64,000 nt of DNA from Croceimicrobium sp965228705 (GCF_965228705.1 NZ_OZ245832.1:2728001-2792000); one strand, 5' to 3'. Shown: positions 1-8,687, numbered from the stretch's first letter. Notes: generated by a model not told the origin, from the sequence alone. Numbers and translations are program-made.

Positions 1-54
1 CTCGCCTTGGCCAGAAACCCACTCCCCCTGTACATAATTCTGAATTTGCTGCAT
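1..54 (-). CDS. paaZ: PaaZ N-terminus (oxepin-CoA hydrolase/semialdehyde dehydrogenase), cut by window edge
   Basis: The first 18 codons of a minus-strand gene running off the left edge start at an ATG (54..52) and read MQQIQNYVQGEWVSGQGE. This pattern (short polar start, aromatic-Val, G-x-W, G-x-G) is how PaaZ proteins and related aldehyde dehydrogenases begin. PaaZ opens the oxepin-CoA ring and oxidises the resulting semialdehyde in phenylacetate breakdown. The match is short, so the call also leans on context: most other paa genes lie further right in this window. A different aldehyde dehydrogenase is the main alternative. The gene is divergent from the arylsulfotransferase-like gene at 238. 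Confidence 0.6.
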   Translation of the reverse strand, partial: MQQIQNYVQGEWVSGQGE

Positions 55-213
55 CTTGTGCTTTTTTGAGAAGGCTAATTTACGTTTAGCATTAAGGCTT
101 TACAAGGGCCATTTTAGATTGCTTGGCGGGACTCTGAAACTCAGTGAAATTCTACTTCGGCTCGAAAGTTTGCAGCCCACTCTCAGCCTGCAATTCGATC
201 TTGACTAAATCCC

Positions 214-221
214 TACTTTTG
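214..221 (+). promoter_or_regulatory. Flavobacterial -7 promoter element
   Basis: TACTTTTG matches the Bacteroidota housekeeping -7 consensus TAnnTTTG and would start transcription about 10 nt before the ATG at 238. No convincing -33 TTG is seen at the usual distance. The same TACTTTTGC core recurs before paaE and before the second giant adhesin. Confidence 0.45.
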
Positions 222-237
222 CCCCAGATTGAACACC

Positions 238-1524
238 ATGGAGAAATTTTTCCTGCGCTTAGCCATCATTATTCTCAGTCTTTTCGGGCTATCTGTTTTT
301 GGTTGGCTAGTGAAACACAATAGTACCGGAGATAAAATTCTGGGTGAAAAAGTGGGCAAGGGCTTGGATGCCTATGTGAGCTTTCTCGACCTCTTTGAAA
401 AATCGGTGGAAGAAGTAAAAAAACTTCCTGAAACCTTTGTGCCCACTCCGGCTGGTTTTGAAGCGGTAAACAAATTAGAAAATGACCTTTATGCCCTTAT
501 TAGTTATAGCAATGCGCAAAAAGGTCGCAGCGTAGAAATCCGCAATCTTAAGAACGACGAAAGCCTCCATAAATGGGATATCACCAACCCTTATCAGGAG
601 CATGATCGTATAATGGATCCTTTGCTATTGCCCGGCAAGCGCTTGGTTTATTCTTATAATGGAGTAACCGGTTTAATTTGTTTGGACTCCCTCGGAAACC
701 AAATTTGGAAGCAGGATACTATTGCACACCACCACTCTTTAAACCTTGACAGTGCCGGAAATATCTGGGCCTGTACCTATACCAAAGAGAATGGCGGCTT
801 TATTATCTACAAAGGATTTTACGATGTGGATGGGCGTGAATTGGTGTATATCGATAATACCATCAGCCAATTAGACCCCAATAGCGGTAAACTTCTCTTT
901 CATAAATCCATTACTGAGATTTTAAATGAAAACGGGCTTTCGAATTTGATCCTAAAATCGCCCAATATTGAGGACCCTATTCACCTGAACGATGTGCAGC
1001 CCGCTTTAAAAACTACCGCCTGGTACCAAGAGGGCGATCTGTTCCTGAGTTTTAGAAACTGCTCCGCGCTGATACAGTATCGCCCTTCCACCAATAAGGT
1101 GATTCGCTTGATTGAAGGCAATTTCTACTCCCAGCACGATATTGATTTCCTGAACGATAGTACCATTATCTTCTTCAATAATAATGCGCACACTTTCTGG
1201 AGCAGTCGTCCGGGCAACTGGCGAGTGGCCGATCAGCGTATCGATGCCGGGGACTACTATTCCAATACCATGGCCTACGACCTTAAAAACGAAAAGCTCT
1301 ACATCTACGAAAAGCAGGTTTATGATGAGAATCAGATCCACACTTTTACAGAAGGTATGCAAGAGGTTTTAGCCGATGGCCGCTTCTGGATCGAAGAGCA
1401 AAACAGCGGAAAGCTTTGGGTATTTAAAAATGGGGAGCTCTTGTATAAAAATGTGCTTCCTTCGCAGCATGAAGGGCATCATCACCTTTCGAACTGGACC
1501 CGAATTTTAACTGAAAAACCATGA
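238..1524 (+). CDS. Membrane-anchored arylsulfotransferase (ASST)-like beta-propeller protein
   Basis: 428 aa from the ATG at 238; the in-frame TTG three codons earlier is less likely. An N-terminal hydrophobic segment (about residues 5-25) anchors or exports the protein. The rest is a propeller with the His-rich blade motifs typical of arylsulfotransferase families (PF05935/PF14269): HHHSLNLDSAGNIW, HLNDVQPA, and QHDIDFLNDSTIIFF. ASST enzymes move sulfate between phenolic compounds without PAPS. The stop codon overlaps the start of a 48-aa membrane protein (ATGA), which abuts a PAPS-type sulfotransferase gene, so the three are one operon. Family membership is well supported; the substrate and whether it is an active enzyme are unknown. 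Confidence 0.75.
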   Translation: MEKFFLRLAIIILSLFGLSVFGWLVKHNSTGDKILGEKVGKGLDAYVSFLDLFEKSVEEVKKLPETFVPTPAGFEAVNKLENDLYALISYSNAQKGRSVEIRNLKNDESLHKWDITNPYQEHDRIMDPLLLPGKRLVYSYNGVTGLICLDSLGNQIWKQDTIAHHHSLNLDSAGNIWACTYTKENGGFIIYKGFYDVDGRELVYIDNTISQLDPNSGKLLFHKSITEILNENGLSNLILKSPNIEDPIHLNDVQPALKTTAWYQEGDLFLSFRNCSALIQYRPSTNKVIRLIEGNFYSQHDIDFLNDSTIIFFNNNAHTFWSSRPGNWRVADQRIDAGDYYSNTMAYDLKNEKLYIYEKQVYDENQIHTFTEGMQEVLADGRFWIEEQNSGKLWVFKNGELLYKNVLPSQHEGHHHLSNWTRILTEKP

Positions 1525-1667
1525 CAAGTCCTTTCCTTTATATCGGTCCGGGCATGAGCGCCGGCGCCATCGTGCTGATCTTATTGATTGGTGCCCTGGT
1601 ACTTTTCTCACTGGGCTATATCGTTTACCTCCGCATTAAGCGCATGGGGAAAAAGAAGAAAAAATAA
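1521..1667 (+). CDS. 48-aa single-pass membrane protein, middle gene of sulfotransferase operon
   Basis: The ATG overlaps the preceding stop codon (ATGA) and the TAA directly abuts the ATG at 1668, so the frame fits exactly between two genes and is very likely translated. The protein has a short N-terminus (MTSPFLYIGPGMSAG), one long hydrophobic helix (about residues 15-38) and a strongly basic tail ending in five lysines, which predicts an outside-to-inside orientation with the tail in the cytoplasm. No family is recognised. Its position suggests a coupling or stabilising role for the two flanking membrane-bound sulfotransferase-like proteins; this is inference. Confidence 0.75.
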   Translation: MTSPFLYIGPGMSAGAIVLILLIGALVLFSLGYIVYLRIKRMGKKKKK

Positions 1668-3038
1668 ATGGCTTTTTACTTCATTCTGGCCCTCTCAGCG
1701 TCTTTGGCTTTTGGCCTGATTCGCTGGGGGCGGAAAAGCTTTTACCGACTGGCTATTAGCAGCACTCGGGTGCTCGACATTATGCTGGGCGATCAGGATG
1801 AAGACGAAAAGCTCGAAGAATTACAGTCGCATACCGGCAAGCTGATTCTTAACCTATTAGCTTTTATTGGACTGCTGATTGCTGCGGCTGCAATTATTCT
1901 GATTAGCCTAAACCTCCATGATATTTTTAACGCATTGGAAGAAGGGGAAGCAGCTCCAGAGCTTAGCTCCTGGCAAAGTATTCTGGCTCTTTCTGTAGGT
2001 GCTACTATACCCTTTCTAGTACCTTTCAAGAAGTCGCCATCCGGCTATTCAGAGTTAGCAATGCTCTTACATCGCATGGTACTGAATAATTACCATTTGG
2101 GCCTTAAGCTTTTTCGTCGCGAAGTAAAAAGCAAAGGAATTGAGAAAAGGAAAGACTTCTTAATTATCAGTGGTTTAGCAAGAGCAGGCACGACCAGCTT
2201 TATGAATCACCTAGCTACTTTGCCCCAGTTTCGAAGTTTGAATTATGGCAATATGCCCTTTTTACTGAGCCCGCATTTATGGTCGCGTTTTTACAAGCCG
2301 AAAGCGGGAGCGAGTAAAGAGCGTAGTCATAAGGATGGCATTCAATTGGGTATGAATTCTAATGAAGCCCTGGAAGAGTATTTCTTTAAGGCCATCAGTA
2401 AGGATAGCTATATTAAAGAGCATTGCTTGGAGGAATATCGCCTTTCGGCGGATGCGCATGAATCTTATTTAGACTATCAAAGTATTATCCGCCAAAGCCC
2501 CGAGCAAATTTACCTGGCCAAGAACAATAATTTCTTGTTGCGCTACCGCGGATTGAGGGAAGAGAACAGTGAGTTTCATTTGGTGCTGCTTTTTCGTCAG
2601 CCCTTATTTCATGCGGCTTCCTTAAGATCCATGCACCAGCGTTATTGCCAAATGCAGAGTGAAGATGTCTTTGTTTTGGAGTATATGAATTGGTTGGGGC
2701 ATCATGAGTTTGGCTTAGATCAAAAGCCCTTTTTATTTGAAGGTGGTCAATTGCCGGAGGGGGATAAAAGTGAGCTCAATTACTGGCTGCAAATCTGGAT
2801 CGAATATTATCGTTTTGCCTTAAAGCTTGAAGGCCCTAATATCCATTTTATCCCTTATGAGGCTTTCTGTGCAGAGCCTGTGACTTATATCAATCGTGCC
2901 TTAGCCCCATTTCAATTAAAATGGGAACAGGATGCCCCGCAGGCCTTTATAAATCAGCGGAAGGTGGATTTGGAATATGATCAGGCCCTTCATAGCGAGG
3001 CCTTGGAGATTTATGCCCAATTACAAAAACGGCTGTAG
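1668..3038 (+). CDS. Membrane-anchored P-loop sulfotransferase family protein
   Basis: 456 aa. Residues 1-20, about 58-82 and 104-120 are hydrophobic membrane segments. The remainder is a sulfotransferase fold: a 5'-phosphosulfate (P-loop) motif GLARAGTTSF at 169-178 and a 3'-phosphate-binding motif R-x-P-x5-S at 310-318 (RQPLFHAAS), the two PAPS-binding signatures of the family. Cytosolic sulfotransferases transfer sulfate from PAPS to carbohydrates, lipids or small molecules; the acceptor here cannot be predicted. It is translationally linked to the 48-aa protein and the ASST-like propeller upstream. The pairing of a PAPS-type and an ASST-type protein in one operon is unusual. It is convergent with the lipoprotein gene ending at 3089. 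Confidence 0.8.
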   Translation: MAFYFILALSASLAFGLIRWGRKSFYRLAISSTRVLDIMLGDQDEDEKLEELQSHTGKLILNLLAFIGLLIAAAAIILISLNLHDIFNALEEGEAAPELSSWQSILALSVGATIPFLVPFKKSPSGYSELAMLLHRMVLNNYHLGLKLFRREVKSKGIEKRKDFLIISGLARAGTTSFMNHLATLPQFRSLNYGNMPFLLSPHLWSRFYKPKAGASKERSHKDGIQLGMNSNEALEEYFFKAISKDSYIKEHCLEEYRLSADAHESYLDYQSIIRQSPEQIYLAKNNNFLLRYRGLREENSEFHLVLLFRQPLFHAASLRSMHQRYCQMQSEDVFVLEYMNWLGHHEFGLDQKPFLFEGGQLPEGDKSELNYWLQIWIEYYRFALKLEGPNIHFIPYEAFCAEPVTYINRALAPFQLKWEQDAPQAFINQRKVDLEYDQALHSEALEIYAQLQKRL

Positions 3039-3088
3039 TTTTAAAGAATTCAGGAATAGCTATTAACTCTGGATTAGTAATTCAAAGA

Positions 3089-3703
3089 CTACAAAATCGC
3101 GGCAAACTTCCCATCCCTAATATGTAAGGTATCTTGAATAGTGCCAGGTGGAGATTTACTGATATCATTTACCATGACCATTTCGAAAGTGCCTTCTATC
3201 CAGCCGGGTCGGTTTTGAGCATACTGGGGCGGTGAGATAGTATCATAATAAGTAGTGCGAAACTCTTTAATGATAAGCTGGCCTGAAACTGCATGGTAGC
3301 TATAATGTTCCGTAGGGAACACTTCCATTGTATCTAGATTTCGAGATTCTCTATCTAAGAAAACAGAACTTGTATCGTTGGAATCAAATAGATAGGTACC
3401 CTCAGAATATATACTGTCCAGTATCAGTCCCATCACATTAGAATTTTGGCAATCCTTGGCAACTACAGCAAGAAAGCCCCCTGGATTATCACCATAAGAA
3501 CCCGGACTTTTCACATAGGTCGTTCGAAGGGGAAAACAATTAAACCTCCCACCCTGCTCTGTCCAAAATTCGCCATTGATATAGGCAGTGAATTTTTCGT
3601 ATAGTACTGCATTGTTGTTATCCCGCTCTTCTTTTTGACAAGCAGTCGAAAAGATAATTAGAGCTATTACCAGCTTTCCAATTCGAGTCGATTTCCAGAT
3701 CAT
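3089..3703 (-). CDS. Uncharacterised lipoprotein (DUF6252-like)
   Basis: 204 aa from the ATG at 3703, chosen because it puts a short basic n-region directly before the hydrophobic core and the lipobox (FSTAC, acylated Cys near residue 22); an ATG six codons earlier gives an awkwardly long signal. The mature protein is beta-rich, with AYINGEFWTEQGG after the linker. This resembles the small Bacteroidota lipoproteins grouped as DUF6252 (F-x-A-x-NG-x-W opening), but the match is from memory of the pattern. Likely anchored in the periplasm or at the cell surface. Function unknown. It lies 80 nt after the stop of the FabH-like gene on the same strand, separated by a palindromic stretch. Confidence 0.65.
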   Translation of the reverse strand: MIWKSTRIGKLVIALIIFSTACQKEERDNNNAVLYEKFTAYINGEFWTEQGGRFNCFPLRTTYVKSPGSYGDNPGGFLAVVAKDCQNSNVMGLILDSIYSEGTYLFDSNDTSSVFLDRESRNLDTMEVFPTEHYSYHAVSGQLIIKEFRTTYYDTISPPQYAQNRPGWIEGTFEMVMVNDISKSPPGTIQDTLHIRDGKFAAIL

Positions 3704-3732
3704 CGTAGCAAGTGGATTCATTCGAGCTAATG

Positions 3733-3752
3733 GCTTAATTAAGCGCTTAATT
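3733..3752. repeat. Overlapping perfect palindromes between fabH-like and lipoprotein genes
   Basis: GCTTAATTAAGC (3733-3744) and AATTAAGCGCTTAATT (3737-3752) are overlapping perfect palindromes in the short gap between two minus-strand genes. They could be an operator for the lipoprotein gene or a weak loopless terminator; the sequence does not decide. Confidence 0.4.
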
Positions 3753-3782
3753 TTAAAGAGTGAAGCTCAAATAGAAGTCGAT

Positions 3783-4847
3783 TTAAACCCGATAAGTAAT
3801 CGCATTGATGCTCATCCCAGCCCCAACCGAGGCTAAGAGAATCACATCGCCCTCATTTAACTCGTGACCTTCCAACTCACCGCGACGTAATAAATCGAGT
3901 AGCGTGGGTACCGTGGCCACGGAACTGTTGCCTAAAAGATGAATGCTCATGGGCATAATTCCCTCCGGTTCGGGTGTGCGATACAAACGGAAGAAACGCT
4001 TAATAATGGCTTCGTCCATTTTTTCGTTTGCCTGATGGATCAATACCTTCTTCACCTGACCAATGCTTAATCCTGAGCGGTCCAAACAAAGCTTCATCGC
4101 AGCTGGAACATGGGTCAGGGCAAATTGATAAATCTTCTGCCCCTGCATTTTGATATAGCGGGTATCATGCCCCACATCTTGCTTATTACTCTCTCCGTAG
4201 TTTAAATAATAGGCTTCGTCTTCGGTAAAGGTTTGTGAAGCCGTACTGAGGATACCCTTTTTCAGGTCTTTGTCGATAGCCTCTACTACTGCAGCTCCGG
4301 CTCCATCGGAGAAAATCATCGAATCCCGATCATGGGGATCTAATTTGCGGGAAAGCGTTTCAGCACCAATCACCAAATAGTGCTTGCCCTGACCAGCAAG
4401 GATGTAATTATAAGCGAGAATTACCGCTTGCACCCAGCCCGGACAACCATATAGGATATCAAAGGCAATGCAATTGGGGTTCTTAATCTTAAGATCGTGC
4501 TTTACCCGAGTAGCCAGGGAAGGCAGGATATCACTTTGGATTTTACCCTGAGGGATGTTCCCGAAATTATGGGCGAAGATGATTCCATCCAGAGTCTCCG
4601 GATCAATGCCTGCATCATCTATAGCTCTTTGAGCGGCAATGGTAGCCAGGTCTGAGGTTTGCTGATCGGGTCGGGCATAACGGCGCTCACGAATTCCCGT
4701 TATTTCTTGAAACTTCCGGATGATTTCTTCACCCTCCTGATTGATACGCTCACCTTCGCGAGTGTAAAATTCATTGCCGCTAAAGTTCTGATTAGGGACC
4801 TGGAGTTCAGGAATACAACTGCCGGTGCCGGTAATTTCTAGATTCAT
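3783..4847 (-). CDS. 3-oxoacyl-ACP synthase III family protein (FabH-like)
   Basis: 354 aa, standard FabH length. The catalytic triad is visible: Cys135 in DILYGCPGWVQA, His271 in VLIHQANEKM, Asn307 in LLGNSSVATVP. FabH condenses acyl-CoA with malonyl-ACP to start fatty-acid synthesis. Bacteroidota usually carry several FabH paralogues, some of which prime polyketide, aryl-polyene or other lipid pathways. No acyl carrier protein or other fatty-acid gene is adjacent, so this may be a specialised copy rather than the main fabH. It stands alone between cydB and a lipoprotein gene. Family certain, exact role open. Confidence 0.85.
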   Translation of the reverse strand: MNLEITGTGSCIPELQVPNQNFSGNEFYTREGERINQEGEEIIRKFQEITGIRERRYARPDQQTSDLATIAAQRAIDDAGIDPETLDGIIFAHNFGNIPQGKIQSDILPSLATRVKHDLKIKNPNCIAFDILYGCPGWVQAVILAYNYILAGQGKHYLVIGAETLSRKLDPHDRDSMIFSDGAGAAVVEAIDKDLKKGILSTASQTFTEDEAYYLNYGESNKQDVGHDTRYIKMQGQKIYQFALTHVPAAMKLCLDRSGLSIGQVKKVLIHQANEKMDEAIIKRFFRLYRTPEPEGIMPMSIHLLGNSSVATVPTLLDLLRRGELEGHELNEGDVILLASVGAGMSINAITYRV

Positions 4848-5059
4848 GCCGTGATTGTCTATATCAAAGGAAAAAAATATCCTTTAAAATCAAGCCTCTA
4901 AAGAGATCGATATTGTAAATAGTACGCTATGCTCTGATAGCCATCACTAATAAATAGACCTAGCGTATGGAACACTCACTTCTAAAATGATCCCTCTAAC
5001 AGCGCCGCGCGCGATCTAACATCTATCGTCTATTGTCTATTGCCTATGCAAAAAGCTCC

Positions 5060-6106
5060 TTAATAGCTATTCTCATCCAATCGTACCTTCCCCCTAAAGG
5101 TATAGAACACAAAGGCCGTGTAGCCCAGGATCAAGGGGGTGCCAATGGCAGCAATCAAAAGCATGATACCCAGGGATTTTTGCGAGGAAGCAGCGGAGTA
5201 AATATCGATATGATAAGCAGGGTCAAGGGTAGAATACAGTAATACCGGATAAAGCTCAAAGGCCAAAACCCCCAGCATCAAAGCAATGGCCAAGGCTGAA
5301 GACACAAAGGCAATGCGGAATTTCCGTCGTTTAATCCACTGAGGTATACTTAAAATGCTCAAAATTCCCAGACTGGGTAAAATCCAAAAGCTTAGCGAGT
5401 TTTGCAAGTCATCCGATAGTTTGGGGTAGGCGTATAAGCCATAAGCACTGGCCGCCGTAAAAGCGATAATGAAGAGGATTACCGCTCTATTTAAGAGGAT
5501 GCGCAATTTGGCATAGAGACGACCTTCCGTTTTGAGGAGAAGGTAAATAATACCATGCATCACAAAAAGAGCGAGGATGGTAAAGCCCATGAGCAGGGCA
5601 TAGGGATTAAGCAATTGCAACCAGGAACCTACCAGGTTTCCACGTTCATCTATGGGTAGGCCAATCATTAAATTCCCAACCACTACCCCCAGTAAGAGAG
5701 AAAGGGAATTACTGGCCACAAAATAGGCGCGATCCCAGAAATTTCGCCACCACTTCATATCCTCCTTGGAGCGAAATTCAATGGCAATGGCCCGAAATAT
5801 CAAGAGCACCAAAAAGAGCATGAAGGGAATATAGAAGGCCGAAAACAAAGAAGCATAGGCCACCGGAAAACCCGCAAATAGGGCCCCTCCCGCTATCACC
5901 AACCAAACTTCATTGCCATCCCAAACCGGTCCAATCGCATTGAGGGCAATTCGCCGACTTTGCTCCTTTTTTAAAAAGAGATGAATGCTTCCGGCTCCCA
6001 AATCAAAACCATCTAAAATGGCGTAGCCTGCAAACACCCCACCCACAATTAAGAACCACCAGGTGGGATAGTCGATGCCCAGGAAATAAGAAAGTTCTGT
6101 CTCCAT
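5060..6106 (-). CDS. cydB: Cytochrome bd ubiquinol oxidase subunit II
   Basis: 348 aa hydrophobic protein with about eight membrane helices. It begins METELSYFLGIDYPTWWFLIVG and carries the FDLGAG motif of CydB near residues 35-40 and GPVWDGNEVWLV near 58-69. CydB pairs with CydA to form the high-affinity terminal oxidase that reduces oxygen to water with quinol electrons in the inner membrane. The start lies one base after the cydA stop, so the two are translationally coupled. No small CydX-like subunit was found in the roughly 210 bp downstream. Confidence 0.95.
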   Translation of the reverse strand: METELSYFLGIDYPTWWFLIVGGVFAGYAILDGFDLGAGSIHLFLKKEQSRRIALNAIGPVWDGNEVWLVIAGGALFAGFPVAYASLFSAFYIPFMLFLVLLIFRAIAIEFRSKEDMKWWRNFWDRAYFVASNSLSLLLGVVVGNLMIGLPIDERGNLVGSWLQLLNPYALLMGFTILALFVMHGIIYLLLKTEGRLYAKLRILLNRAVILFIIAFTAASAYGLYAYPKLSDDLQNSLSFWILPSLGILSILSIPQWIKRRKFRIAFVSSALAIALMLGVLAFELYPVLLYSTLDPAYHIDIYSAASSQKSLGIMLLIAAIGTPLILGYTAFVFYTFRGKVRLDENSY

Positions 6107-6107
6107 A

Positions 6108-7487
6108 TTATTTTAGTATTCCGCTAATGGTACGCTTGGGTGCATCGCTGTATTCTACTTTTTCGGCTTCGTCCGGGCCATGTTGAATTTTACGATTCAA
6201 CAAATAGAGGAAGAGCAAAAAGAGGAATGCATACACCACAAAAAACAAAATAATGGAAAAGAGTACCTGCTCCGCAGTCACAGCTTCCGATAGGGCATTG
6301 CTGGTTCGTAAGAGTCCATAAACCACCCAGGGTTGTCGACCCATTTCTGCTGAAAACCACCCAAATTGATTGGCGATTTGCGGAAGAAGCACCGAAAACA
6401 CAAAGATTCTTAGCAACCATTTTTGCTCGAATAATTTCCCTCGCCACCAGAAAAAGAGAGCCAATAAAGTGAGGCCGATTAAGCTAAAGCCGATTCCCAC
6501 CATAATATGATAAAACTGGAAAATAGCATTGATACGCTCCGGACGTTGATCGGCCGGAAAGTGATTCAATCCATGAATGGTATCCTGCCCAATTTGCTTA
6601 TTGGTCATGATATGCAGAAGGGAAGGAATTTCAATCCCGGTTGTTTTTTGGGCCTCTTCATCTACCCAACCCAAAATCATTATTCCGGCATCGTCACTGT
6701 CTTCATACTGCCCCTCCAATGCGGCCAGCTTTGCAGGCTGATATTCGGCTACCACATTGGCGGAGGAATGACCGCTAAATGCCTGAAGTAAGGAGAAAAA
6801 GGTAGCTACCACCAGGGCAATTTTAAAAGCCTTTCGGCTCAAAGCCACGTGCTTATTCTTAATTAGGTAATAAGCCGAAATACTGAGCACCAAAAAAGCA
6901 CCGGCTAAAAAGGAGCCGTTCCAAACATGCCAAAGGCGATCTACCGATGATGGATTAAAAACCATAGCCCAGAAATCAGTGATCTCGGCCCGCGCATTAA
7001 TGCCTTCTCCCACCACATGGAAACCTGCGGGAGTTTGTTGCCAACTATTGGCCACCACGATCCAAACGGCGGAAAACATGGAGCCAATTAATACCATTAC
7101 GGTAGCTAAAAAATGTACCCAGGGTTTAACGCGATTCCAGCCGAATAAAAGCAGGCCTAAAAAGCCCGACTCCATTGCGAAGGCAAAAATTCCTTCCGCC
7201 GCTAAGGCTGAGCCAAACACGTCGCCAACGTAGCGGGAATAAACCGCCCAATTGGTGCCAAATTCGAATTCCATCACAATGCCGGTGGCCACACCAATCC
7301 CAAAGGTTAATCCAAAAATGCGGGTATAAAATCGTGCTAATTGTTCATATTGAGGATTGCGCGTACGAAGAAATAATGCTTCGAAAATGACCATTAAAAG
7401 GCCCAAACCAATACTTAGAGGAGGGTAGATATAATGGAAAGCTACCGTAAAGGCGAATTGCAGGCGCGCGAGGATTTCGACTTCCAT
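6108..7487 (-). CDS. cydA: Cytochrome bd ubiquinol oxidase subunit I
   Basis: 459 aa. Heme ligands and conserved acids can be placed: His18 (LQFAFTVAFHYIYPP), Glu98 and Glu106 (AAEGIFAFAMESGF), His187 (DRLWHVWNGSF) and Met382 in the GRQPW motif (SAEMGRQPWVVYG). The loop before GRQPW that binds quinol (about residues 245-320) is of the short type. CydA holds hemes b558, b595 and d and is the quinol-oxidising subunit. It is the first gene of cydAB; a TATATTTG -7 box lies 20 nt upstream on the minus strand. Confidence 0.97.
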   Translation of the reverse strand: MEVEILARLQFAFTVAFHYIYPPLSIGLGLLMVIFEALFLRTRNPQYEQLARFYTRIFGLTFGIGVATGIVMEFEFGTNWAVYSRYVGDVFGSALAAEGIFAFAMESGFLGLLLFGWNRVKPWVHFLATVMVLIGSMFSAVWIVVANSWQQTPAGFHVVGEGINARAEITDFWAMVFNPSSVDRLWHVWNGSFLAGAFLVLSISAYYLIKNKHVALSRKAFKIALVVATFFSLLQAFSGHSSANVVAEYQPAKLAALEGQYEDSDDAGIMILGWVDEEAQKTTGIEIPSLLHIMTNKQIGQDTIHGLNHFPADQRPERINAIFQFYHIMVGIGFSLIGLTLLALFFWWRGKLFEQKWLLRIFVFSVLLPQIANQFGWFSAEMGRQPWVVYGLLRTSNALSEAVTAEQVLFSIILFFVVYAFLFLLFLYLLNRKIQHGPDEAEKVEYSDAPKRTISGILK

Positions 7488-7506
7488 AAAGCGATTTTTG
7501 CTCTAT

Positions 7507-7514
7507 CAAATATA
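7507..7514 (-). promoter_or_regulatory. -7 promoter element for cydAB
   Basis: On the minus strand this reads TATATTTG, a perfect TAnnTTTG. A TTG lies about 15 nt further upstream, slightly closer than usual for a -33 element. Start codon of cydA is 20 nt downstream. Confidence 0.5.
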
Positions 7515-7691
7515 CCTTGCAATGGCCCACAATCGTTTGGAATAGTCTAAACTTTGTATACCTTTTTCCTATCCTTAGTGAGGTAGAATTGATATTAGTC
7601 TTTTTTGGCTGAAAAGATTCTGAGTTTGAGTTTGAGAATAGGCAATCAAATCACCAAATTCGCTAAGGCGGAATCCCCAAAATCCATAACT

Positions 7692-8687
7692 ATGAAATTT
7701 CCCTTCTTTCGCATTTTACTGATCAGCTTTAGTTTGGTCTTAGGTGCTTGTTCCGATGATGATGACTCGGGTTCTAACAATAATAATCAGAGTCAAAGTT
7801 TAAATGCCACCCTCTCTGCTGATAGCCGCTTTAGCATTTTGGTGGATGGCTTAAAACGCACTGGACTGGAGTCGATGCTGGAAAGCAATGGCAACTTCAC
7901 CATTTTTGCGCCTACGGACGCTGCTTTTACCGCTTGGATTACGGATCAGGGTTATTCAGATCTTGATGGCCTTATTCAAGGTATTGGCATGGAAGCCTTT
8001 AAAGATGCTTTGGCCTACCACCTATTGAAAGGTGATTACAGCTCCGTGAAATTCCAAAGTGGCTATTATTCGACCTTGGCCATTAATGCTGAAAAAGACA
8101 GTTTGCACCTCTACCTCGATAAGGGGGCTCAACTTACATTAAACGGTAATGTTCAAATACAAGAGGCTAATATTGAAGCTACTAACGGAACCATTCACGC
8201 GATTAGCGCGGTGAACTTCCCTTTGAGTGTTTATGGATTAATTGAAGTAAACCCTGCTTATAGCAGTTTTGAAGCGGCCATTGGATTAGCAGATGGGAAT
8301 CTTAAAACGGTGCTTTCCAATCAAAGTTTGACTTACACCTTTTTTGCCCCCAGCAATGCCGCTTTTGACTCTTTGGTTAACCAAACGCCTAATGTGACCA
8401 ATCTCTTTGAGCTGGTAGCCTCATTAGGGACCGATAAATTGGCGGATGTGATTCTGTATCATGGCACCAATACCGGTGTTTTGAGCAGCGAATTGCAAAC
8501 CGGAAATATCACCACATTAGCAGATAATGGCCTGGGATCGAAGTACCAATTCTTTGTAAATATTGGCGTTAAAATCAAATTAATTGATAACAATAGCTCC
8601 ACTGAAGATGCGGTATTGGTAAAAGGAGACCTTATCGGCACCAATGGTGTAGTTCACTTTATCGATGCGGTTTTATTGCCCGAATAG
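7692..8687 (+). CDS. Secreted lipoprotein with two fasciclin (FAS1) domains
   Basis: 331 aa from the ATG at 7692; a TTG 87 nt upstream would bury the signal peptide. Signal and lipobox end at LGACSDDDDS, the acidic residues after Cys being typical of lipoproteins exported to the surface in Bacteroidota. Two FAS1 domains follow (about residues 40-175 and 180-330), each with the H1-type motif FAPTDAAF / FAPSNAAF, a conserved YH, and an H2-type NGTIHAI / NGVVHFI. FAS1 domains mediate adhesion. The next gene is a close paralogue with the same layout, so the pair arose by tandem duplication. Confidence 0.88.
   Translation: MKFPFFRILLISFSLVLGACSDDDDSGSNNNNQSQSLNATLSADSRFSILVDGLKRTGLESMLESNGNFTIFAPTDAAFTAWITDQGYSDLDGLIQGIGMEAFKDALAYHLLKGDYSSVKFQSGYYSTLAINAEKDSLHLYLDKGAQLTLNGNVQIQEANIEATNGTIHAISAVNFPLSVYGLIEVNPAYSSFEAAIGLADGNLKTVLSNQSLTYTFFAPSNAAFDSLVNQTPNVTNLFELVASLGTDKLADVILYHGTNTGVLSSELQTGNITTLADNGLGSKYQFFVNIGVKIKLIDNNSSTEDAVLVKGDLIGTNGVVHFIDAVLLPE

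Noticed and set aside
5022..5049. Heptamer-like tandem repeats (TCTATCG, TCTATTG, TCTATTG, CCTATGC)
   Set aside because: Only two exact copies; too short to support a function beyond local slippage.
5033..5242. Plus-strand frame over the 3' end of cydB
   Set aside because: Mostly antisense to cydB, no signal or family.
7534..7550. Second copy of the paaA/paaE palindrome near cydA (TTTGGAATAGTCTAAAC)
   Set aside because: Only the left arm matches; the right arm is TCTAAAC instead of TTCCAAA, so symmetry is lost.
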